8,795 bases of DNA from an uncultured Dyadobacter sp. (GTDB lineage: Bacteria > Bacteroidota > Bacteroidia > Cytophagales > Spirosomataceae), in NCBI GenBank assembly GCA_937880795.1, contig CALGRQ010000204.1:1-8795 (forward strand), read 5' to 3'. A model generated the notes under the pieces. That model saw only the letters and a list, made by a program, of their open reading frames with translations. It was not told the origin of the DNA and did not search any database. The position numbers were made by a program, and so were the translations under genes. Numbering within the stretch: position 1 is the stretch's first letter; the number at the start of each line of letters is the position of its first letter. This document shows positions 1 to 5,889 of this stretch, one piece after another.

Positions 1-1
1 T

Positions 2-283
2 GAGGCGCTGGTAGTGAGTTCAGGGTCTTGGCTTTTTGCCAATCTGGTTTTCTTTTTTCCGATGCAAATTGGAACTCGTGAAGGTGGTCTCGCGATGGCC
101 TTGCGAAGTGTTGGCTTACCCGCTGCGAGCGGCATTTTTATTGGCGTAGTAATGCGCATCCGTGAAATTGTATGGATACTCATTGGTTTAGCGCTGATGA
201 ACCGAAAAGGAACAGCCTCGAATGATGAGCTTTCGGAATTAGAAGAAAATTTAACATTAACGCCCGGAGTGGCGAATAAATAA
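2..283 (+). CDS. Flippase-like membrane protein, LPG_synthase_TM family (C-terminal part only)
   Basis: The reading frame is open from base 2, so the gene enters from upstream and only about the last 93 residues are seen. A GTG at 14 is in frame but would make a fragment, so I do not take it as the start. The visible part has a hydrophobic stretch (SWLFANLVFFFPMQ), the short motif GTREGG, and a last membrane segment (GIFIGVVMRIREIVWILIGLA) followed by a polar acidic tail. The order Pro, small loop, REGG, then R-x-R-E before the final helix fits the C-terminus of the lysylphosphatidylglycerol synthase transmembrane / flippase-like family (PF03706, TIGR00374). Members without the catalytic synthase domain are integral membrane proteins associated with lipid or glycolipid export or modification; the substrate cannot be told here. 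The stop lies 4 bp before the HAD hydrolase start, so the two are very probably co-transcribed. The family call is from memory of motifs; a search with the whole protein would settle it. Confidence 0.72.
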   Translation, partial: EALVVSSGSWLFANLVFFFPMQIGTREGGLAMALRSVGLPAASGIFIGVVMRIREIVWILIGLALMNRKGTASNDELSELEENLTLTPGVANK

Positions 284-287
284 AATA

Positions 288-1004
288 ATGATCAAGGGAG
301 TACTCATCGATTACGGTGGAACAATAGATACCAATGGCTTGCACTGGGGTGCGGTACTTTGGGATGCATATGTAAAGCATAACACAGGGGTGGACAAAGC
401 TCTTTTCTCCAAAGCCTATTCATTTGGTGAAAGGTCCTTGGCGATCAATCCGATCATCAAACCGCAGCATTCTTTTTATGACACATTGGTGTTAAAGGTA
501 GAGCAGCAGTTTTTGTTTTTGAAAGAGAACGGAATAGAGTTGGCACCAGAATTGGTTACCGCCATTGCAACAGATTGTAATGCTTTTGCTCAGGAAACAA
601 TTTCCAAAGCAAAACCGGTATTGGCTCAATTGGCAGCAACTTATCCGCTTATATTGGTTTCCAACTTTTATGGAAATATCAATAAGGTGTTAGAGGTTTT
701 CGGGATTGATAGTTATTTCCAGCAAATTGTTGAATCGGCAGTGGTTAAAATTCGCAAGCCGGACCCGCAGATATATCAACTTGGGGTTGATGCACTAGGT
801 ATACTGCCAGAAGAATGCGTAGTGATAGGCGACTCTTTTGTGAAGGATATGGTACCAGCTAAGCAAGTAGGTTGTAAAGCAATCTGGATTAATGTGGCCG
901 GGTGGGAAGAGTCAGCGGTAGCGGAATCATCGACCTGGAAGGCCGATGCGGAAATCACAGATTTTGGTCAGGTTTTGGAAGAGATAAAAAAAATGAATCA
1001 GTAA
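288..1004 (+). CDS. HAD-superfamily hydrolase (haloacid dehalogenase-like, probable phosphatase)
   Basis: This 238-residue cytosolic protein shows all four HAD motifs. Motif I is DYGGT (nucleophile Asp8, Thr12), motif II is VSN (Ser125), motif III is RKPDP (Lys157) and motif IV is GDSFVKD (Asp182, Asp187). The helical insert between motifs I and II (about residues 16-110) makes it a C1-cap, subclass I HAD similar to the phosphoglycolate phosphatase/dehalogenase group. Known HAD phosphatases use the first Asp as nucleophile and an Asp two residues later as general acid/base. Here that second position is Gly10, so classical phosphatase chemistry is uncertain. It starts 4 bp after the flippase-like gene and is followed closely by a PfkB kinase, which suggests that the two handle the same small phosphorylated metabolite. 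The ATG at 288 is preceded by an AT-rich leader without a Shine-Dalgarno sequence. The substrate cannot be read from the sequence. Confidence 0.88.
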   Translation: MIKGVLIDYGGTIDTNGLHWGAVLWDAYVKHNTGVDKALFSKAYSFGERSLAINPIIKPQHSFYDTLVLKVEQQFLFLKENGIELAPELVTAIATDCNAFAQETISKAKPVLAQLAATYPLILVSNFYGNINKVLEVFGIDSYFQQIVESAVVKIRKPDPQIYQLGVDALGILPEECVVIGDSFVKDMVPAKQVGCKAIWINVAGWEESAVAESSTWKADAEITDFGQVLEEIKKMNQ

Positions 1005-1055
1005 TCAGTTTTGGTTGTTTCTGTGGAGTTAGCCAAATCTGCAATTTTAGAAAAT

Positions 1056-1964
1056 ATGTATGATATCTGTACAATAGGGCATATTACTTTGGATAAGGTA
1101 GTAACGACCCAATCCGTAAAATTTATGCCGGGAGGCACATCCTTTTATTTTTCAAAGGCCATTCAGGATTTTGATATTAACTATACGCTGGTTACGGCGC
1201 TGGGAAGCGATGAAGCATATATTGTGGATGGGCTTCGCGAATCCAATATAGATGTTCGGGCGTTGGATAGTGATTTCACGGTTCACTTTGAGAATATTTA
1301 TAGCCAAAATCAGGATCACCGTGAACAAAACGTACTGCATACTGCGGCAACTTTTGATGTGCCCCAGATGCCCGATTTGGAAGCAAAAATTTATCATTTG
1401 GGGCCCTTGTTGTCAGACGATATTACTGTGGATCTGATCAAGTTTTTGGCGTCTAAGGGAGAGGTTTCACTGGACATTCAAGGTTTTTTAAGATTTGTAA
1501 AAGATAAAAAAGTCTACTACCGCGATTGGGCCGACAAGACAGAAGCGCTGCCATATATTACGTATTTGAAGGCGAATGAGTTCGAAATGGAAGCAGTTAC
1601 AGGAACGTCCAATGTAGAAGCGGGCGCCAAATATCTCGCAGATTTGGGCGTGAGGGAGGTAATTATTACCCTTGGGAGTAGAGGTTCAGTAATCTATACG
1701 GATGGGAAGTTCCACCAGGTACCTGCTTACCACCCCGAGTCGATTGTTGATGCAACAGGTTGCGGTGATACCTATATGGCAGGGTATTTATTGCAGCGCA
1801 CCAAAGGTGGCTCTATTCGCCGTTCCGGGGAGTTTGGAGCAGCAATGGCCACGTTGAAGATCGCTTCCTCAGGTCCATTTTCTGGAACTTTGGAACAAAT
1901 TGAAACAATAATAACCCAAGGGGCTCATACCCCGCAGATTGCAGGTAACGCTGCTGTTGAATAG
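1056..1964 (+). CDS. PfkB-family carbohydrate/nucleoside kinase
   Basis: This cytosolic sugar or nucleoside kinase of the ribokinase/PfkB fold has 302 residues from the ATG at 1056. The N-terminus reads MYDICTIGHITLDKV, followed by the glycine pair of the substrate site at Gly26-Gly27 (PGGTSF). The C-terminal PfkB signature is DATGCGDTYMAG at residues 232-243, with Asp238 as the expected catalytic base and the GCG turn as the anion hole, where most members have GAG. The frame also extends upstream to a TTG at 1011 (317 residues). I prefer 1056 because the family normally begins with the first beta strand right after the start, and the extra 15 residues are not kinase-like. With 1056 the gap to the HAD gene is 51 bp; with 1011 it is 6 bp. 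PfkB enzymes phosphorylate ribose, fructose phosphates, adenosine, ketodeoxygluconate or inositol, and nothing here decides between them. A shared pathway with the HAD hydrolase is inferred from operon position. Confidence 0.88.
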   Translation: MYDICTIGHITLDKVVTTQSVKFMPGGTSFYFSKAIQDFDINYTLVTALGSDEAYIVDGLRESNIDVRALDSDFTVHFENIYSQNQDHREQNVLHTAATFDVPQMPDLEAKIYHLGPLLSDDITVDLIKFLASKGEVSLDIQGFLRFVKDKKVYYRDWADKTEALPYITYLKANEFEMEAVTGTSNVEAGAKYLADLGVREVIITLGSRGSVIYTDGKFHQVPAYHPESIVDATGCGDTYMAGYLLQRTKGGSIRRSGEFGAAMATLKIASSGPFSGTLEQIETIITQGAHTPQIAGNAAVE

Positions 1965-1969
1965 TTGTC

Positions 1970-2548
1970 ATGAAATACTTCATTAGCATTCTTTTAATTA
2001 GTGCAATCCCTTTTATGTCATCATTCGTAGGGGTTGAGCATATAGATAAGCCAAAGTCAGGGAACTTGGCCGATCCGGATACGTTTCCAGTACCAGGTAA
2101 AGAAGTGGCTAATTTGTTATTCTATATACAAAGGGATCCGAATACGAACACCATTGTGTATGAGTTGAACAAGGATGGCCAGGGAAAGGTAAAATCAAAG
2201 GATCCTGTAAGCACTTATTGGATAAGGTATCCAGAAGGAGGAGGTAGGAAGGACTTGAATTACCTACAAAGAAAATTTGCCTATGGAATCAATTCCAAAG
2301 CTCTGGGTAACGGAGAATTCGAGCTACGGTCGGTGGCATATAATAAGTTGCCGCTATATCTACGTAGAGATGGGAAGAATCAATACCACGTTTACGCAGA
2401 CATTGGAAGCAAGAAATGTATACTAAGCCGGGTATTTATCAGAATAGACGGGGGTACTTTTTGGTCACCCAATGTCCTTTATATTGAACTAAAAGGGGTA
2501 GAGATCGCAACAGGAAAAACAATAACCCAGCGTATCAAACCATCCTGA
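1970..2548 (+). CDS. Secreted DUF4833 protein of unknown function
   Basis: This 192-residue protein starts 5 bp after the kinase stop, so it is almost certainly in the same operon. Residues 1-21 (MKYFISILLISAIPFMSSFVG) look like a signal peptide, so it is probably periplasmic or outer-membrane associated; there is no lipobox cysteine. The mature part has the pattern LLFYIQRDPNTNTIVYELN (residues 49-67), a WIRY-PEGGG stretch (84-92), then LNYLQRKFAYGI (96-107) and a beta-rich C-terminal half with a SRVFIRIDGG segment (153-162). This agrees with what I remember of DUF4833 (PF16117), a Bacteroidota-enriched family with no known activity. Conserved Arg, Tyr and Asp residues are visible but I see no known catalytic motif. 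Its position behind a flippase-like protein, a phosphatase-like protein and a kinase suggests an accessory envelope role, which is inference. No clear terminator follows directly. Confidence 0.78.
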   Translation: MKYFISILLISAIPFMSSFVGVEHIDKPKSGNLADPDTFPVPGKEVANLLFYIQRDPNTNTIVYELNKDGQGKVKSKDPVSTYWIRYPEGGGRKDLNYLQRKFAYGINSKALGNGEFELRSVAYNKLPLYLRRDGKNQYHVYADIGSKKCILSRVFIRIDGGTFWSPNVLYIELKGVEIATGKTITQRIKPS

Positions 2549-2930
2549 AATCCTAAGGGGTGAAAAGGTTTTGATATCTAGTATGATTTTTTTTAAAACT
2601 TAATAAAAAGATCATATACCCTTCAATAATCAATATTTGGACATTTAAGCAATACGTGATGCCATGGGGATTTTCCCATTTTTGAAAGAGCGTTTAAGGG
2701 GCATACCCTTCGTTAAATTTTGAGAATAAGGTATTTGGCTCCATCTATAGCGCATGGTACGAGTTTTAGTAAACCGGCTGTTTAATTTAAGCAGCCGGTT
2801 TACTTGCTTTATGGGATAGGTATACTCAGTAGAATAGTATTTGTCGGCTATTGCGTTGAATTTGTGCAGGGAATCTTTTTTCGCTAAGTTCATCGACTGA
2901 AAACAAGTATTCTTAAACCTATTCTTAACA
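2549..2930. other. Intergenic region, 382 bp, no convincing gene
   Basis: The first 90 bases after the DUF4833 stop are very AT-rich with runs of T and A, but have no clear GC-rich terminator stem. The middle has a small hairpin, ATGGG/CCCAT around 2665-2680 followed by five T, and a much better 13-bp inverted repeat (2768-2804, listed separately). An 82-codon frame is open on the minus strand (2893 to 2645). It is rich in Lys, Arg and Tyr, resembles nothing I know, and is crossed by the inverted repeat, so I do not call it a gene. Near the metallophosphoesterase there is a TTTG at 2861 followed 20 bases later by TAAGTTCA (2885), a poor match to the TAnnTTTG element. A promoter for the gene at 2931 should lie somewhere here, but I cannot fix it. 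Confidence 0.6.
2768..2804. repeat. Perfect 13-bp inverted repeat (hairpin), possible weak terminator
   Basis: The left arm AGTAAACCGGCTG (2768-2780) is exactly complementary to the right arm CAGCCGGTTTACT (2792-2804), with an 11-base AT-rich loop that can pair further (T·G, then T-A, T-A, A-T). This is far longer than expected by chance. It lies 220 bp after the end of the flippase-HAD-kinase-DUF4833 operon. On the + strand the stem is followed by TGCTTTATGG, a poor U-tract, and on the minus strand by AAAACT. A role as terminator is therefore possible but not typical. It could also be an mRNA-stabilising stem or a dyad operator. Confidence 0.55.
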
Positions 2931-3986
2931 ATGAAAGCAAGGCTATTCGTTTATCCTTTTCTCTTCCTGTGCCTTATTACACAGGTTTATGGGCAACAAC
3001 CTTACAAAGCACCGGAACTTACTGCCAGTGACGGCTGGTCGATGGTACTGATGCCAGATCCTCAATCTTATGTGAAATTCTCGAGAAACCAACCTGTTTT
3101 AGAGTTGATGACTGCGTGGGTTGTTGATAATATCGACAAGCTAAATGTGAAAATGGTACTATGCACGGGAGATTTGGTAGAACAGAACGATATGCCTAAC
3201 CCAGATGGAAAGAACGGCGACCAGCCCAGTAAATCACAGTGGGAGTCGGTTGCACGGGCTTTTACACGTTTAGATGGAAGGGTGCCTTATATTGCCGCAA
3301 CAGGAAACCATGACTTTGGTTTTAAAAGTGCTGAAAACCGTCAAACTCAGTATGACCATTATTTTCCGGCTGATAAAAATTTCCTAAGTCAAAAGTTACT
3401 TCGTGAAGCAGGTGTTGACGGAAACGGAAACCCCTCGCTTACCAACGCCGTATATGAGTTCAATTCTCCTCATGGCAAAAAAATGTTGTTTATGGTGTTG
3501 GAGTTTGCGCCAAGGAATTCTGTTTTGGAATGGGCAAAAAAAGTGGTTGCTCAGGATAAGTACAAAGACCATTTCGTGGTTTTGTTAACGCACTCTTATC
3601 TAAATTCTAAAAGCGAACGTATTGAAACGGAAGGATATCCTTTGGTAGATCGTAACTATGGTCAGGCCGTGTGGGAAAAGCTGGTGCAACCTTCATCCAA
3701 TATTCGCATGGTATTCTCAGGCCATATTGGCGTACCGGACGATATTTTAGGGCATATAGGCTTCCGTTCCGATAAAAATGCAGCGGGTAAAAAAGTGAAC
3801 CAAATGGTATTTAACGCCCAGGCATTGGGCGGTGGTTGGCACGGCAACGGAGGCGATGGCTGGTTGCGTTACCTAGAATTTATGTCGGGTGGTAAAAAGG
3901 TGAAGGTAAAAACCTTTTCTCCTTTGTTTGCTATGAATTTGAATTCGATCTCGATTGATCGCAAAGAATTATCAAGTACAAGATAG
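2931..3986 (+). CDS. Secreted calcineurin-like metallophosphoesterase
   Basis: This is a 351-residue protein with a clear signal peptide at residues 1-21 (ending VYG before QQPYK), so it acts in the periplasm or outside the cell. The calcineurin-like metallophosphoesterase motifs follow in order: MPDPQSY (Asp43), CTGDLVEQN (Gly80-Asp81, Asn86), ATGNHD (Gly125, Asn126, His127, Asp128), LLTHSY (His221) and FSGHIG (Gly264-His265). The first motif is D-x-Q instead of the usual D-x-H, and the last is GHIG instead of GHxH, so two canonical metal ligands differ. This D-P-Q variant occurs in a recognisable subgroup of secreted phosphoesterases, and His304 (GGWHGNGG) could supply a missing ligand. Substrates in the family include nucleotides, phosphodiesters and phospholipid headgroups; none can be assigned. 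It is flanked by a long gap and a strong terminator, so it is probably monocistronic. The ATG at 2931 fits the signal peptide, and there is no Shine-Dalgarno sequence. Confidence 0.87.
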   Translation: MKARLFVYPFLFLCLITQVYGQQPYKAPELTASDGWSMVLMPDPQSYVKFSRNQPVLELMTAWVVDNIDKLNVKMVLCTGDLVEQNDMPNPDGKNGDQPSKSQWESVARAFTRLDGRVPYIAATGNHDFGFKSAENRQTQYDHYFPADKNFLSQKLLREAGVDGNGNPSLTNAVYEFNSPHGKKMLFMVLEFAPRNSVLEWAKKVVAQDKYKDHFVVLLTHSYLNSKSERIETEGYPLVDRNYGQAVWEKLVQPSSNIRMVFSGHIGVPDDILGHIGFRSDKNAAGKKVNQMVFNAQALGGGWHGNGGDGWLRYLEFMSGGKKVKVKTFSPLFAMNLNSISIDRKELSSTR

Positions 3987-3987
3987 T

Positions 3988-4034
3988 AAGGTCCCCGGTA
4001 GCATCTCTTGGTATGCAGCCGGGGACCTTTTTTT
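3988..4034 (+). terminator. Strong intrinsic (rho-independent) terminator
   Basis: The arm AAGGTCCCCGG (3988-3998) pairs perfectly with CCGGGGACCTT (4019-4029). After a T·G pair and one mismatch the stem continues with GCAT (4001-4004) against ATGC (4013-4016), closed by an 8-base loop. Seven T residues run from 4028 to 4034. It begins 1 base after the stop of the metallophosphoesterase and clearly ends that transcript. Confidence 0.93.
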
Positions 4035-4312
4035 ATAGGAACGGCTATATCGTAAAATTTCTAATTCCAGAAATGCAGCAGAATGCGTGAACATTTGGTA
4101 TATAAGACCGAGCTGACTAATAAAAAAATGGGTAATCTGTGTTGTTTTTAGCACATTCTAATGATTTTTTAATATATTTCAGTTCACTAATAGCACCCCA
4201 AGAAGCCATAAAGTACTATGTGGTGTTCGATTACTTAACCATCGTTTTTATAATAAAATGGTGTCGAATATTCTGATTATCAGTTTAAATCTAACTAATA
4301 AACTTCAATTGT
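4035..4312. other. AT-rich intergenic region upstream of the CmoA-like gene
   Basis: Between the terminator and the ATG at 4313 I see no credible open frame. A promoter for the downstream pair must lie here. The best -7-like match is TATATTTC (4173-4180; consensus TAnnTTTG) but it lacks a clear TTTG at the right distance, so I do not call it. Near the gene there is an imperfect direct repeat, TGGTGTTCGA (4221-4230) and TGGTGTCGAA (4259-4268). There is also a weak stem ACCAT/ATGGT (4238-4242 with 4258-4262) and the small dyads GAATATTC (4266-4273) and CTGATTATCAG (4273-4283). These could be operator half-sites or chance in AT-rich DNA. Confidence 0.5.
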
Positions 4313-5068
4313 ATGGTCACAGAGGATGTGGAAAATGAGGAAAGAGATTTAGTTTTTAACGAAGAAATTACGAAGGCATCAGATTTTAAATTTGGGACGA
4401 AGGTGGTTACCGTATTTGACGACATGGTAAGCCGATCGGTTCCGTTTTATAAAGAAATGCAGCGAATGCTCGCTGAAATTGCCGCGGACCATGTCAAAGA
4501 AGGCACAGAGGTATACGATTTGGGGTGCTCTACCGGTACGACGATGATTGAGCTTGACAAGCTGATTCCATCTGATATAAAATTTGTAGGTATCGATGAA
4601 TCCATCGAAATGCTTGCCAAGTGTGATAAGAAATTAAAGCAGGCAGGATTCGTTAGACCCTATGATTTGGTTACCGGCGACTTGCACGAGCGTTTGCCCG
4701 TTCAGAATGGATCGGTTGTGATCCTGTGTTTAACGCTTCAATTTGTGAGGCCACTGTATCGAGAGCGCCTCTTGCGGAACATATACGAAGGGTTAAATCC
4801 CGGAGGAGTGTTACTGCTGGTGGAAAAGGTGTTGGCTGAAAGCACCGTCTTTAACCGCGACTTTATTAAATATTACTACAATTATAAGCGCAGGAACCAT
4901 TATAGTGAAATGGAAATCTCGCAGAAAAGGGAAGCATTGGAAAATGTACTGATCCCATATAAAATGTCGGAAAACTTGCTATTGCTTAAAGAAGCAGGTT
5001 TTGCCGAATGCGAGACATTTTTCAAATGGTATAATTTTTCAGGATTAATCGCTTATAAAAAGTCATGA
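4313..5068 (+). CDS. CmoA-like carboxy-S-adenosyl-L-methionine synthase family protein
   Basis: This 251-residue soluble Rossmann-fold class I methyltransferase-like protein resembles E. coli CmoA along its whole length. The matches are VFDDMVSRSVPFY (35-46), the SAM motif VYDLGCSTGTT (67-77), VGIDES (92-97), VTGDL (120-124), LTLQF (140-144), GLNPGG (160-165) and YSEMEISQKREALENV (197-212). CmoA converts SAM and prephenate to carboxy-SAM, which CmoB uses to make cmo5U at the tRNA wobble position. Among ligand positions recalled for E. coli CmoA, Tyr39, Gly-Cys-Ser 64-66, Asp89, Asp117 and the carboxylate-binding Arg199 match Tyr46, 71-73, Asp95, Asp123 and Arg206. Asn90 is Glu96 and Asn132 is Cys139 here. 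Retention of Arg206 favours a carboxy-SAM ligand, while the other changes leave it open. The stop codon overlaps the start of the next gene (ATGA), a membrane methyltransferase, rather than a cmoB gene. An ordinary SAM methyltransferase is the alternative. Confidence 0.82.
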   Translation: MVTEDVENEERDLVFNEEITKASDFKFGTKVVTVFDDMVSRSVPFYKEMQRMLAEIAADHVKEGTEVYDLGCSTGTTMIELDKLIPSDIKFVGIDESIEMLAKCDKKLKQAGFVRPYDLVTGDLHERLPVQNGSVVILCLTLQFVRPLYRERLLRNIYEGLNPGGVLLLVEKVLAESTVFNRDFIKYYYNYKRRNHYSEMEISQKREALENVLIPYKMSENLLLLKEAGFAECETFFKWYNFSGLIAYKKS

Positions 5069-5787
5069 TTTCGATTGGTAATTTCTTTTTCAGATATAGG
5101 AATTTTCTTTTCATTTTCCTGTATCTATTGTTGTTTATTCCTTCTCCTAAGCTTTTTACACCTGAGTTATTCGGTGATCAGTATTATCTAATGCCAATCA
5201 TTTTAGGACTGGTAGTTACTATTGCAGGAGAGTTGATACGTGGAATTACCATTGGATTAGCGTATATCATCAGAGGTGGGCGTGATAAAAAGGTATATGC
5301 CGAAAAACTTGTAACCGAGGGAATTTTTAATCATTGTAGAAACCCTCTTTACGTAGGCAATATACTCATGCTTTTGGGGGTCGGTATACTATCCAATTCG
5401 CTGTATTATGTAGGAGTTGTTATTCCGTTGTTTCTATTCATATACCAAGCCATTGTGTTGGCGGAAGAGAATTTTCTTCGGAACAAATTCGGAGCAGATT
5501 TCGATGCGTATTGTGCGCGTGTAAATCGTTGGGTCATTCGTTTGAGTGGTCTAGGTCATACCATGTCTCAAATGAAATTCAATTATAAACGATGGCTCTT
5601 GAAAGAGTATAACACTTTGTTTATATGGCTGGTAGGGATTGTCGCTATTTTGCTGTTTAAGTATCCTATGCTAACCCGAGATCCTGATCAAAGAAATCTG
5701 ATATTTGGTGTTTTGGTCTTGTTACTGGGGGGGATTTATCTGTATGTACGTTACCTGAAAAAATCAGGCAAAATGACCGACAAATAG
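5065..5787 (+). CDS. Membrane methyltransferase, isoprenylcysteine/phospholipid methyltransferase (ICMT/PEMT) type
   Basis: This 240-residue integral membrane protein overlaps the CmoA-like gene by 4 bp (ATGA), implying translational coupling. Hydrophobic segments lie at about residues 12-26, 42-68, 97-109, 112-132, 184-198 and 212-228. The central block reads LVTEGIFNHCRNPLYVGN (82-99), with the R-N-P-x-Y signature at 92-96, then AEENFLRNKFG (133-143) with Glu134-Glu135, then YCARVNRW (149-156). This is the SAM-binding pattern of the ICMT/PEMT family, in which R-H/N-P-x-Y and the E-E pair with later Tyr and Arg contact SAM. Known members methylate prenylcysteine carboxylates or phosphatidylethanolamine; many bacterial ones have unknown lipid or small-molecule substrates. 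Two extra membrane segments after the catalytic block (from residue 180) go beyond the minimal family length. The coupling suggests a shared substrate or cofactor with the upstream protein, which is inference. Confidence 0.83.
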   Translation: MISIGNFFFRYRNFLFIFLYLLLFIPSPKLFTPELFGDQYYLMPIILGLVVTIAGELIRGITIGLAYIIRGGRDKKVYAEKLVTEGIFNHCRNPLYVGNILMLLGVGILSNSLYYVGVVIPLFLFIYQAIVLAEENFLRNKFGADFDAYCARVNRWVIRLSGLGHTMSQMKFNYKRWLLKEYNTLFIWLVGIVAILLFKYPMLTRDPDQRNLIFGVLVLLLGGIYLYVRYLKKSGKMTDK

Positions 5788-5855
5788 TAAACGTCAGATA
5801 CCTGCATTTTTCGGAGTGGGAGTGAGCAACACGGGCTCCATTTCTTTATTTGAAA

Positions 5856-5885
5856 TTTGCATATCAGAGGTAACTAGTACCTTTG
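5856..5885 (+). promoter_or_regulatory. Bacteroidota-type housekeeping promoter for the helicase gene
   Basis: TTTG at 5856-5859 (-33 element) is followed after 18 bases by TACCTTTG at 5878-5885, a full match to the -7 consensus TAnnTTTG of the Bacteroidota primary sigma factor. The helicase ATG begins at 5890, only 4 bases after the -7 element, so transcription should start at or just beside the start codon and give a leaderless or nearly leaderless mRNA. A second TTTG at 5849-5852 is too far from the -7 element. Confidence 0.72.
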
Positions 5886-5889
5886 CGGC

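Noticed and set aside
180..380. 66-codon minus-strand frame across the flippase/HAD junction
   Set aside because: It lies antisense to two well-supported coding regions and shows no domain.
1252..1437. 61-codon plus-strand frame inside the PfkB kinase
   Set aside because: It is an out-of-frame shadow of the kinase, which has intact motifs in its own frame. The other short frames inside the HAD, kinase, phosphoesterase and helicase genes were rejected for the same reason.
2645..2893. 82-codon open frame on the minus strand
   Set aside because: It resembles no family I know, is crossed by a perfect 13-bp inverted repeat, and has no clear promoter. It is kept as an observation about the intergenic region, not as a gene.
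3972..4154. 60-codon minus-strand frame after the metallophosphoesterase
   Set aside because: It spans the strong intrinsic terminator and has no protein-like features, so it is a chance frame.
4145..4180. Candidate promoter with -7-like TATATTTC for the CmoA-like gene
   Set aside because: The last base differs from TAnnTTTG and there is no TTTG about 19 bases upstream. It would also leave a leader of over 120 bases.
5788..5855. Possible terminator after the membrane methyltransferase
   Set aside because: Only 4-bp stems with long loops can be drawn (around 5817-5840), and the T-rich tail is interrupted, so it is not supported.
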